Notes under the pieces: generated by a model
Told to the model about the DNA's origin: nothing
Seen by the model: the letters and a program-made list of their open reading frames with translations, nothing else
Database searches by the model: none
Source: QHXN01 sp032162705
GTDB taxonomy: Bacteria > Acidobacteriota > Blastocatellia > Pyrinomonadales > Pyrinomonadaceae
Assembly (NCBI GenBank): GCA_032162705.1
Contig: JAVRON010000020.1
Coordinates: 1-64,000, forward strand
Length of the DNA: 64,000 nt
Reading direction: 5' to 3'
Program-made: the position numbers and the translations under genes
Shown here: positions 56,531 through 64,000 of the stretch, one piece after another
How the letters are laid out: every line of letters begins with the position of its first letter
Position numbering within the stretch: position 1 is the stretch's first letter

Positions 56531-57892
56531 CTAACGGGGCGGGCTGCCCGCATGCGAGGCGGCTAGCTCACGCATGGCGGCGGCAGCGCACGCCGCGACC
56601 GACGCCTCGTCCTCGTCGATGTTGGCGAAGAGCCAGAGCACGTTAGGCCAGTCTGGTCGCCGGTAGAAGCGTTGCATCGCGTCGGGGTCGAAGCCTCGCT
56701 CGTCTTCAAACAGGTAGACGAGTCCGCGCGCGACGAATGCGTGGAGGTCTCTGGAACCGTAGTCGAGGCCCGGCACATAACCGGCGGGGCGGCCTGCTGT
56801 CACAGCATCGACGAGCACGCTCGAATTACCCGCGAGGACGATGTCTGAGGCTTCGACATCGCGGAACACGGGGCCGCCCGTGCTCCGTCGCACGCGCGGG
56901 TCGTTGAGCGATGTCACCCACGAGTCGAGTCCCAACCAGAGATTCTTCGGATGCGGGCGGACGAGGATACGCGACACACGCGGGTCGCCGTTGAGACGCT
57001 CGACTATGGCGCGCAGACGCCCTTCGTTCACGTCCTTACAAAGAAATATCCCGACGCTCAAACGCTCGGCGAGCGGCGCGGCGGGCATCGGGGCGTAATG
57101 TTGTCGGCGTCCGTGGACGAGGACGCTATCCATCCGGCAGCCCGCCTCAAGGTACGTCTGCCGCGCGGCCTCGCAATGGACGACCGCCAGATCGTAAGAG
57201 AGCTTTGCGACGGGACGCACGGGCATGCCGTGTGTGATGAGCACGACGGGCACGCCGCATCTACGGGCCGCGAGGTTGAAGGCGATGCCGTGCGGGTTGC
57301 TGTGGCTCGACATCAGAGCCAGACGGAAATGTCCTTCGCGAAAGATGCCGACGTATCGCGTGTAGTAGCCGATGAGATCGACGACGCGGAGCACCTTGAA
57401 GAACTCGTGCCGCCGGTGAAGCCGCCGCGCAATCTTCGGAATGCGCCGTACGACCGAACCGGGGCTTGTCCTCAGAATTCGGGCCAGCGCGGAGAGCGCG
57501 GCGGCGTTGGGACGCCAACGGAACATCAATTCAGTCCAATCCAATTCGGGGAGTAACGCGGGAAAGGTCTCGACGGCACGGCGCTCGTTGTCGAGGCGTG
57601 CGACCCAGACCGCGCCCCCTTCGTGCTCACCCGCGCGCACTTCGAGAAATCTCGTCAACGCGCCGAGCAGAGCCATGAAGGCCGGGAGCGGGGTTCGACG
57701 CGTCCGCCGCATCAACGCCGACCCGAGCCGCAGACTGCCGTGTTGTGACATGACGTAGCGAGCGATGCCCTGCACTACTTCGGCCTCATCGCATCGGAGC
57801 AAACTCTTGATGCCGCGACACAGCAACCACACGCCCTCAACGTTCGCGCTCGTGTCGCACGCGTCTCGCGTGGTTGGCCGGATGGTCATCAT
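56531..57892 (-). CDS. GT-B-type glycan transferase (polysialyltransferase/CDP-glycerol transferase-like)
   Basis: 453 residues. No membrane span is visible. The middle has MSSHSNPHGIAFNLAARRCGVPVVLITHGMPV, then a C-terminal nucleotide-binding-like part with ILVRPHPKNLWLGLDSW and ASDIVLAGNSSVLVDAVTAGRPAGYVPG. HGxP plus RPHP plus the NSS segment is the pattern of GT-B enzymes that build capsule-like or sialic-acid-like polymers. The KdsB gene upstream supplies a CMP-sugar, so a Kdo-type acceptor chain is plausible. The N-terminal 100 residues are not assigned. Confidence 0.72.
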   Translation of the reverse strand: MMTIRPTTRDACDTSANVEGVWLLCRGIKSLLRCDEAEVVQGIARYVMSQHGSLRLGSALMRRTRRTPLPAFMALLGALTRFLEVRAGEHEGGAVWVARLDNERRAVETFPALLPELDWTELMFRWRPNAAALSALARILRTSPGSVVRRIPKIARRLHRRHEFFKVLRVVDLIGYYTRYVGIFREGHFRLALMSSHSNPHGIAFNLAARRCGVPVVLITHGMPVRPVAKLSYDLAVVHCEAARQTYLEAGCRMDSVLVHGRRQHYAPMPAAPLAERLSVGIFLCKDVNEGRLRAIVERLNGDPRVSRILVRPHPKNLWLGLDSWVTSLNDPRVRRSTGGPVFRDVEASDIVLAGNSSVLVDAVTAGRPAGYVPGLDYGSRDLHAFVARGLVYLFEDERGFDPDAMQRFYRRPDWPNVLWLFANIDEDEASVAACAAAAMRELAASHAGSPPR

Positions 57893-58830
57893 CTCGCTTC
57901 TCGAAGTCCACGCAGGAGATTGGCGACTGTGGACTCGTGGACTCGCCCGCGTGCGGCGAGACCGCTGTTCGCGTTGTGCGGCGCGAGCAGGCAGTCATCG
58001 AAGCCGCGGAGCGGGCTTTCAGCCGGGAGCGGCTCGACCTCGAAGACATCGAGCGCGACCCCGGCAATCCGGCGCTCGCCGAGCGCGCGGGCCAGCGCAC
58101 GCTCGTCAATCAAAGCGCCGCGCGCCGTGTTGATGAGATACGCCGTGGGACGCATGGAGGCCAGCTCGGCGTGGCCTATCAAGTGAAACGAGGTCGGGTT
58201 GAGATCGCAGTTGAGCGAGACGAAGTCTGACTCCTCCAACAACGCGCGCAGCGGCACAAGGCGCAGCCCCGTCTCTTCGACAAAGGATGCGGGAACCGGC
58301 GCGGGGTCTGTGCCGAGCACCGTCATCCCGAACGCACGCGCGCGGCGCACAAGGGCCCTGCCGATGTTACCGACCCCGATGACCCCGAGAGTGCTCTCTC
58401 CGAGCGAGACGGCGTCCGGCTTCATCCAAAGGCCGCGGCGCACATCCCTGTCCATCTCGACAAGCCTGCGCGCGAAGCAGAGGACGTATCCGAGCACGGT
58501 GTCCGCTACCGGGCCCGTGAAGGCGTCGGGCGTGTTGTAGACGCGAATGCCCAACTCTGCCGCCGCACGCGTGTCGATGGAGTCGATGCCGGTTCCCCAT
58601 TTCGAGATTACCTTCAGACGAGGCGACGCGCGCAGAACTCGCTCGGTGAACTGGTCATCACCGCATATCGCGCCGTCTATCATAGCGACGACCGGGAGCA
58701 GTTCGTCTTCGCTTAGACGCTCGCTGACATGCGCGCAGATGATCTCAACGCCTTCGGCCTCAAGGCGCGAGCGGAACTCCTCGATGACCGGAAGCATGTA
58801 CGGCGCGCTGACCAGAACTCGCCAAGTCAT
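57889..58830 (-). CDS. D-2-hydroxyacid dehydrogenase (phosphoglycerate dehydrogenase-like)
   Basis: 313 residues from the ATG at 58830. The frame is open another 900 bases upstream, but that part is out of frame with kdsB and is a shadow. Rossmann motif LGVIGVGNIGRALVRRARAFGM; catalytic Arg in INTARGALID, Glu in VALDVFEVEPLP and His in APHNA. It overlaps the GT gene by four bases and kdsB by four. It may make or use a keto acid for the glycan; the substrate is not known. Confidence 0.92.
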   Translation of the reverse strand: MTWRVLVSAPYMLPVIEEFRSRLEAEGVEIICAHVSERLSEDELLPVVAMIDGAICGDDQFTERVLRASPRLKVISKWGTGIDSIDTRAAAELGIRVYNTPDAFTGPVADTVLGYVLCFARRLVEMDRDVRRGLWMKPDAVSLGESTLGVIGVGNIGRALVRRARAFGMTVLGTDPAPVPASFVEETGLRLVPLRALLEESDFVSLNCDLNPTSFHLIGHAELASMRPTAYLINTARGALIDERALARALGERRIAGVALDVFEVEPLPAESPLRGFDDCLLAPHNANSGLAARGRVHESTVANLLRGLREAR

Positions 58831-59660
58831 ACGCGTGCCCTCGCGCGTGGCGCAAGCGGCTCTCCGTCGCGCCCATACAGGCGGACGAGCGGGTCGTCTT
58901 TCATCAGCGACTCGACGAGGCGCAGGTCTTCGGGCGTATCCACCGCGTGTGTGTCCGCCTCCGTCTCTACCATTCGCACATGGCCGCCGTGCTCGATGAT
59001 GCGGAGCATGTCGATGGACTCTGCGCGTTCGAGTGGAGTGGAGGGAAGGCTTGCGAACTCGCGCAGGAAGTCGCGCCGGAAAGGAATCACGCAGACCTGT
59101 TTGAAGACCGGCGGACACATGCTCGCCCGACCTGTGAAGTCGTGTGCGAAGTCGTGTGCGAAGTCGAGCGTGGGGATGGGTGAGCGAGAGAAGTAGAGGC
59201 CGTCGCCGTGGACGTTCATCACGATCTTGATGGTGTTGCGGTCGAGGTACTCTTCCCGGCTGACTATCCGGCGTGCAAGGTTGACACACGACACGGACGG
59301 GTCTTGAAGCATGGGGGCGACGGCGGCGACGATCATGCCCGGAGTAGACATCGGCTCGTCGCCTTGAATCATCACGACGATGTCGGCCTCGATGCGCTCG
59401 GCGGCCTCCGCGACGCGGTCGCTGGCCCGCTCGTGCGCGGCAGAGGTCATGAGGACAGACCCGCCGAATTCTTCGACCGCCGCGCGTATCTCGTCGTCGC
59501 ACGTCGCGACGTAGACCGCTTCGAGGCGTTCGCACATCGCGGCGCGGCGAAAGACGTGCTCGATCATCGGTCGCCCGAGCAGAGGGGCCAGCGGCTTGCC
59601 TGGGAAACGAGACGAACCCATCCGCGCCGGAATCACTGCGACGATCCGCACCATTTGCAC
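58827..59660 (-). CDS. KdsB-like CMP-Kdo synthetase
   Basis: 277 residues, slightly longer than usual (about 250). It activates Kdo or a related acid with CTP. VIPARMGSSRFPGKPLAPLLGRPMIEHVF is the nucleotide-binding start; VYVATCDDEI, IQGDEPM and the late AVDTPEDL are typical. A stretch FAHDFAHDF comes from a 12-base tandem repeat near 59132-59165. It is first in a three-gene unit with the dehydrogenase and the GT; no kdsA or kdsC is near. Confidence 0.88.
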   Translation of the reverse strand: MQMVRIVAVIPARMGSSRFPGKPLAPLLGRPMIEHVFRRAAMCERLEAVYVATCDDEIRAAVEEFGGSVLMTSAAHERASDRVAEAAERIEADIVVMIQGDEPMSTPGMIVAAVAPMLQDPSVSCVNLARRIVSREEYLDRNTIKIVMNVHGDGLYFSRSPIPTLDFAHDFAHDFTGRASMCPPVFKQVCVIPFRRDFLREFASLPSTPLERAESIDMLRIIEHGGHVRMVETEADTHAVDTPEDLRLVESLMKDDPLVRLYGRDGEPLAPRARARV

Positions 59661-59750
59661 TCCTCATCGCCCGCGTCTCGACGGCGAATGAAACCTGCTC
59701 GGGTCGATGACGGACGAAACTTACTCGGGTCAAAGGCGGACGAAACTCTC

Positions 59751-60308
59751 TCAGATTTTCTTGATTACGTCGCCGACCCGAATCACGCCCGCTCGCACGA
59801 CTCTCGCATTGATGCCGCGCAGGTGAAGCTCTCTGCCCACCGGCGAGTTGACGAATTTCATCGCGTCGAGTCCGAAACGCGCCACGAATTTTTTGCAGCC
59901 GGTGTGCGGCTGGGCGGTGACTTCAATCATGGCCGAGCCGAGAGCCAGTTGTGTCCCCGGCGGCAAGTTCGCGGTGCTCAAGTCCATGTCGATGAAAAGC
60001 TGGTCGCCCGACAGTTGCCAGCGGTCTCTCTCCTGCGCCACAAGGGCGACGGCGCGCGAGTTCATAATGTTGAGCTGCATCTCTGGATGCGACGACCCGT
60101 CCGGCGTACGTGAGCTTCCACGCTCTCTCCAACCGTCGCCTACGAGACCTTCGACCACGTCGAGTCGTCCTTCTTCCAGAACCTCTCGCGCGTCTACCTG
60201 CGGACGCCGCACGATCAACTCCAACACGCCTTCGTCTCTGGGCGATTGGCGAATCTCGTTCAACCCGGCTTCAAGCTCTTCGGTCGTCAAATGTTTCACC
60301 ACGGCCAA
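59751..60308 (-). CDS. MOSC-domain protein
   Basis: 185 residues. The MOSC fold of molybdenum-cofactor sulfurase and related YiiM/YuaD proteins is seen in LNIMNSRAVALVA, GDQLFIDMDLSTANLPPGTQL and TAQPHTGCKKFVARFGLDAM, with the conserved cysteine in GCKKF. It probably binds molybdenum cofactor or moves sulfur. The position far from the Mo hydroxylase makes a direct link uncertain. No signal peptide. Confidence 0.88.
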   Translation of the reverse strand: MAVVKHLTTEELEAGLNEIRQSPRDEGVLELIVRRPQVDAREVLEEGRLDVVEGLVGDGWRERGSSRTPDGSSHPEMQLNIMNSRAVALVAQERDRWQLSGDQLFIDMDLSTANLPPGTQLALGSAMIEVTAQPHTGCKKFVARFGLDAMKFVNSPVGRELHLRGINARVVRAGVIRVGDVIKKI

Positions 60309-60359
60309 CGTTATTCTCCTTCATCCCCAGAGTAAAAGAAGAGTAAAAGATTGCGGGCT

Positions 60360-62111
60360 TCACAGCGTCTTCTTGCTCCGCAACAACGTCTCCAACTCTT
60401 CCGCCGGAAGCGGGCGGCTAAACAGATACCCTTGCGCCTTCTCGCACCCGAGCCGCCGCAGAAGGCTCAACTGCTCTTCCGTCTCCACTCCTTCCGCGAT
60501 GACCTCCAGCCGAAGGGTGCGCGCCAGCATGACTATCGCCGAGACGATGGCCGCGTCTTCATCATTGTTCGCGGCGTCGGAGACGAACGACCTGTCGATT
60601 TTTAACGAGTCGATAGGGAGCCGCTTCAGATAACTCAGGCTGGAGTAGCCCGTGCCGAAGTCATCGACCGAGACGCCCACGCCCTTCGACTGGAGAGCGC
60701 CCAGCGTCTCGACGGCGAACGCCGCGTCCTCCATCACGCAACTCTCGGTCAGCTCCAGATTCAGGTACTCGGGCCGGAGGCCCGTCTCCTTCAACACGCG
60801 CGCGACGAACTCCGGCAAATCCCTCTGCCGGAACTGTCGAGCCGAGAGATTGACCGCCACGGGCAGCGGCCCGAAGCCCGCGTCCTGCCACGCGCGAGCT
60901 TGCGTACAGGCGGCGCGCAGAACCCATTCGCCGAGAGGAAGAATCAGCCCCGACTCTTCGGCCAGAGGGATGAAGTCGGCGGGCGAAACCAGCCCGCGCT
61001 CGGGGTGTCGCCAGCGCACGAGCGCCTCCAGCCCGACTATCTTCCGGGTCGAGGTGTCGATCAGCGGTTGATAATGAAGCAAGAACTCGCCGCGCTCTAA
61101 TGCACGCCGCAGACCCGCCTCCAGCAGCAGACGCTCGACCGCCCTGACGTTCATCTCCGCCGTGTAGAACTCGTAGTTGTTCCCGCCCTGTCCGCGGGCG
61201 CGATACCGGGCCGTGCCCGCATTCTTCAAGAGCGCATCGCCGTCATGCCCGTCGTGTGGATACATCGTGATGCCTGCGCTGGCGGTGATGTAAAGGTCGT
61301 GCCCCTCGTAAGCGAAGGGCGGCGCGAGCACCTCCTTGATTTTCTGCGTGACACCGACCACGTCCTCCGTGCGGCGGACATCCGTCAGGAGGAGTGCGAA
61401 CTCGGTGCCGCCCCAATGCGCGATGGTGTCGCTCCCGCCCATCTCGCCTGAGAGACGCCCCGCGATGTCTCGCAGCAAGGCGTCGCCCGCCACGTATCCG
61501 AGGGTCTCGTTGACGGGCTTCAGCCGGTCGATCCCGAGCAGCATGACGGCCAGGGGCCGACTTTCGCGCGCGGCTGTTGTCAACGCCTGCGCGAGTCGGC
61601 CCTCGAAGAAGGCGCGGTTCGGCAGTCCCGTCAGCGCGTCGTGGCTTGCCAGCCGGTCACGCTCCGCCGTGCGGCGCTCGACCAACTCCTCCATGTCCCG
61701 CGCGTAGCGGCGTTTTGTCACCAGCAGGTAATGATGTTGGAGGGCGCGGCTAACAGAGGTCTCGACGTAACGGGAGTCGAACGGTTTGACGATGTAGTCG
61801 AAAGCGCCCGCACGCATAGCCTCGACAGCGCTCTCTATTGTTTGCTCGCCGCTGATCATGACCACGACCGTGTCGGGTGAAGACTCTAGGACGAACGGGA
61901 TCATCTCCAGTCCCGTCATCTCCGGCATACGGATGTCGCTCAGTACAAGGTTGTAGCTCCGCGACTTGAGCAGCGAAAGCGCTTCGCGTGCGGAGCCGAC
62001 GACGCTGCACTCGTACGTCTCGCACAGAAGGTCGTGGAGTATGCTACTGACGGCGGGCTCGTCGTCCACGATGAGAATACGGGGCTGGGCCGGGTTTGCT
62101 TGAGACATCAC
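60360..62111 (-). CDS. response regulator with degenerate GGDEF and intact EAL domains
   Basis: 583 residues. REC domain (about 10-125) with DDEP and the phosphorylation region LVLSDIRMPEM. A coiled segment leads to GGDEF (about 155-320), whose signature reads GGTEF, so cyclase activity may be weak. EAL domain (about 335-580): EALVRWRHP, NLSARQF, NLELTES, VDDFGTGYSSLSYLKRLP and AEGVETEEQL are all present, so cyclic-di-GMP hydrolysis is expected. The partner kinase is not in the window. Confidence 0.95.
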   Translation of the reverse strand: MMSQANPAQPRILIVDDEPAVSSILHDLLCETYECSVVGSAREALSLLKSRSYNLVLSDIRMPEMTGLEMIPFVLESSPDTVVVMISGEQTIESAVEAMRAGAFDYIVKPFDSRYVETSVSRALQHHYLLVTKRRYARDMEELVERRTAERDRLASHDALTGLPNRAFFEGRLAQALTTAARESRPLAVMLLGIDRLKPVNETLGYVAGDALLRDIAGRLSGEMGGSDTIAHWGGTEFALLLTDVRRTEDVVGVTQKIKEVLAPPFAYEGHDLYITASAGITMYPHDGHDGDALLKNAGTARYRARGQGGNNYEFYTAEMNVRAVERLLLEAGLRRALERGEFLLHYQPLIDTSTRKIVGLEALVRWRHPERGLVSPADFIPLAEESGLILPLGEWVLRAACTQARAWQDAGFGPLPVAVNLSARQFRQRDLPEFVARVLKETGLRPEYLNLELTESCVMEDAAFAVETLGALQSKGVGVSVDDFGTGYSSLSYLKRLPIDSLKIDRSFVSDAANNDEDAAIVSAIVMLARTLRLEVIAEGVETEEQLSLLRRLGCEKAQGYLFSRPLPAEELETLLRSKKTL

Positions 62112-62155
62112 CTGACACGGAAACGATATGGATTTTCAGTCGTCAAAATTTTTAA

Positions 62156-63949
62156 CTACAACCGGCAGATGAGTAGTTCGCGTTCGTAGATCATCTCCGG
62201 AGGCAGGCGGTCGTGCAATTCGATGAACAGCTCTTCGTGCTGAATGACTTCGGCACGCCACGCCGCGCGGTCGAAGGTTTGTAGCTGCTCGAACTTCTCC
62301 TTCGGGAAGTCGAGGCCCTTCCACTCCATGTCCTCGTAATGAGGCATCCAGCCGATGGGCGTCTCACGGCCCACGGCGCGACCCCGTGCGCGGTCAACGA
62401 TCCATTTCAGCACGCGCATGTTCTCGCCAAAGCCCGGCCACATGAACTGTCCTTCCGCGTCTTTACGGAACCAGTTGACGTGGAAGATGCGCGGCGTCTC
62501 GCTCAAGCTACGCTGCATCCTGATCCAGTGACGAAAATAATCGCCCATGTGATAGCCGCAGAATGGCAGCATCGCCATCGGGTCGCGTCGCACCTTGCCG
62601 ACCGTGCCTCCGGCGGCGGCAGTCATCTCCGAACCCACGGTAGCACCGACGTAGACGCCCGTGCTCCAGTTGAACGCCTGGAAGACCAGCGGCACGGTCG
62701 TCGCGCGTCGGCCACCGAAGATGATCGCGCTGATGGGGACGCCTTCGGGGTTCTCCCAGTCGGGGTCAATCGTCGGACATTGCGAGGCGGGGGCGGTGAA
62801 GCGCGCGTTCGGGTGCGCTGCTTTCGCTCCGGTCTCACGAGCAATCTGCGGCGTCCAACGGTTCCCCTGCCAGTCGAGACATTCGGCGGGCGGCTCGTCC
62901 GTCATGCCCTCCCACCACACGCCGCCTTCGGGCGTGAGCGCGACGTTGGTGAAGATGCTGTTCTTGGCAAGCGTCGCCATCGCGTTCGGGTTCGTCTTGA
63001 CGGAAGTGCCCGGCGCGACGCCGAAGAAGCCCGCCTCCGGGTTGATGGCGTGGAGGCGACCGTCGGCGTCCGGCTTGATCCAGGCGATGTCGTCTCCGAC
63101 CGTCCAGACTTTCCAGTCCTCGAAGCCTTTGGGCGGAATCAGCATGGCGAAATTCGTCTTGCCGCAGGCAGAGGGGAAAGCGGCGGCGACATAAGTCTTT
63201 TCGCCTTTCGGGTCTTCGACCCCGACGATGAGCATGTGCTCGGCCATCCAGCCTTCGTCGCGCGCGATGTTCGAGGCGATGCGCAGCGCGAAGCACTTCT
63301 TGCCGAGCAGAGCGTTGCCGCCGTAGCCCGACCCGTAAGACCAGATTTCGCGCGTCTCGGGGAAGTGGACGATGTACTTCTCCTTGTTGCACGGCCACGA
63401 CACATCCTCTTCGCCGGGCGAGAGCGGCGCTCCGACCGTGTGCATGCACGGCACGACGCGCTTGTAGTCCTTGTCGATCTCGGCCACGACCGCTAGGCCG
63501 ATGCGCGCCATGATACGCATGTTGACGACGACGTAGGGCGAGTCTGTCAGTTGCACGCCGATCTGCGACATCGGCGAGCCGACCGGGCCCATGCTGAAGG
63601 GCAGCACGTACATCGTGCGCCCGCGCATCGAGCCGTCGAACAGCTCCTTCAGCTTGCGGCGCATCTTGAAGGGGTCTTCCCAGTTGTTGGTGGGGCCCGC
63701 CGCCTCCTTCGAGAGAGAGCAGATAAAGGTTCGGTCTTCGACCCGCGCGACATCCGTGGCGTCCGAGCGCGCGTAGAAGCAACCGGGCCAAAGCTCTTCG
63801 TTGAGTTTGACGAAAGTGCCGCCCTCGACCATCTGCGCGCAGAGTGCTTCATTCTCTTCCTCGGAGCCGTCCACCCAGTGGATCGCTGCGGGCCGAGTCA
63901 GTTGAGCCATCTTCTCAACCCAACGGAGGAGATGATTGTTCCTGCTCAA
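62156..63949 (-). CDS. pckG: phosphoenolpyruvate carboxykinase (GTP)
   Basis: 597 residues. It converts oxaloacetate and GTP to PEP, GDP and CO2 in gluconeogenesis. The start is a TTG at 63949, because NNHLLRWVEKMAQL followed by PAAIHWVDGSEEE aligns with the conserved N terminus of the family; ATG 63910 would cut it short. Kinase-1a P-loop is AFPSACGKTNFAML and the metal/nucleotide site is VGDDIAWIKPD. The length matches GTP-type enzymes. Confidence 0.97.
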   Translation of the reverse strand: MSRNNHLLRWVEKMAQLTRPAAIHWVDGSEEENEALCAQMVEGGTFVKLNEELWPGCFYARSDATDVARVEDRTFICSLSKEAAGPTNNWEDPFKMRRKLKELFDGSMRGRTMYVLPFSMGPVGSPMSQIGVQLTDSPYVVVNMRIMARIGLAVVAEIDKDYKRVVPCMHTVGAPLSPGEEDVSWPCNKEKYIVHFPETREIWSYGSGYGGNALLGKKCFALRIASNIARDEGWMAEHMLIVGVEDPKGEKTYVAAAFPSACGKTNFAMLIPPKGFEDWKVWTVGDDIAWIKPDADGRLHAINPEAGFFGVAPGTSVKTNPNAMATLAKNSIFTNVALTPEGGVWWEGMTDEPPAECLDWQGNRWTPQIARETGAKAAHPNARFTAPASQCPTIDPDWENPEGVPISAIIFGGRRATTVPLVFQAFNWSTGVYVGATVGSEMTAAAGGTVGKVRRDPMAMLPFCGYHMGDYFRHWIRMQRSLSETPRIFHVNWFRKDAEGQFMWPGFGENMRVLKWIVDRARGRAVGRETPIGWMPHYEDMEWKGLDFPKEKFEQLQTFDRAAWRAEVIQHEELFIELHDRLPPEMIYERELLICRL

Positions 63950-64000
63950 AGGTAGAGCCGGATTACGGGAACCGTGCGGCGTGACGACTTCCTTTGCGGC

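Noticed and set aside
58831..59733. N-terminal extension of the hydroxyacid dehydrogenase frame
   Set aside because: It lies out of frame over kdsB and is a run of R, H and P codons; the ATG at 58830 gives a normal-length enzyme.
62339..63496. 385-codon open frame opposite pckG
   Set aside because: Antisense shadow of an intact PEP carboxykinase.

Overview
The window is about 60 percent GC with short intergenic gaps, and I see no tRNA, rRNA, CRISPR array, transposase or phage gene. It looks like a chromosomal piece of an Acidobacteriota bacterium, probably class Blastocatellia near Pyrinomonas. That placement is inferred from the complete group 1h [NiFe]-hydrogenase locus, the many secreted TPR proteins, and the Gram-negative envelope genes (RND pump, TolC-like protein, Wza-like protein, KdsB). 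I could not run a database search.

Left part (1-20 kb), mostly plus strand: the tail of one secreted protein and its tandem paralogue; a TPR protein; a three-subunit molybdenum hydroxylase of the 4-hydroxybenzoyl-CoA reductase type (small Fe-S, large Mo, FAD plus 4Fe-4S) followed by a MocA-type cytidylyltransferase; a thioredoxin-fold protein with no cysteine; maf, dciA, gatC and gatA; an ECF sigma factor with a membrane partner; exported proteins; and a very large M14 metallopeptidase on the minus strand.

Middle (20-36 kb), all minus strand: a roughly 16 kb hydrogenase locus. It is read hhyS, hhyL, a NifU-like scaffold, a small acidic protein, DUF5947, DUF6084, a 376-residue and a 108-residue unknown, the maturation protease, a DUF6893-like peptide, a DUF1440-like protein, YceI, then hypA, hypB, hypF, hypC, a sugar-phosphate isomerase, hypD and hypE. 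The set covers catalytic subunits, iron-sulfur supply, nickel insertion, CN/CO ligand synthesis and end-processing. It probably serves oxidation of trace atmospheric H2. A candidate sigma-70 promoter lies about 420 bases upstream of hhyS.

Right part (36-64 kb): small exported proteins, a DedA protein, an RND tripartite pump (adaptor, 1121-residue pump, TolC-like channel, second adaptor-like lipoprotein), a DUF4388/TonB-like protein, a TPR-Wza fusion, an aldo-keto reductase, a zinc alcohol dehydrogenase, a small glycan cluster (KdsB, 2-hydroxyacid dehydrogenase, GT-B transferase), a MOSC protein, a REC-GGDEF-EAL regulator and GTP-type PEP carboxykinase.

The most striking structure is not a gene. 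About nineteen long inverted repeats (here LIR-1 to LIR-19) sit between genes or overlap gene ends. They are built from a small vocabulary of iterated words and fall into recurring families: A, words like GGCGGAAGCCCGACCGTGAG; B, words like CATGGATGGACAGGATGAAC; C, CAGTAGT/CTACTGT; D, CCACAGAGACAC; E, GTGATGAGTGATAAG; F, GTTCATCGTTCCGCG; G, GATTTGGGATTTTAG. Arms are perfect or nearly perfect up to 37 bases. They occur in tandem, divergent and convergent gaps, so they are not simply terminators. Several supply stop codons or protein termini, and several end within 15 bases of a start codon that has no Shine-Dalgarno sequence.
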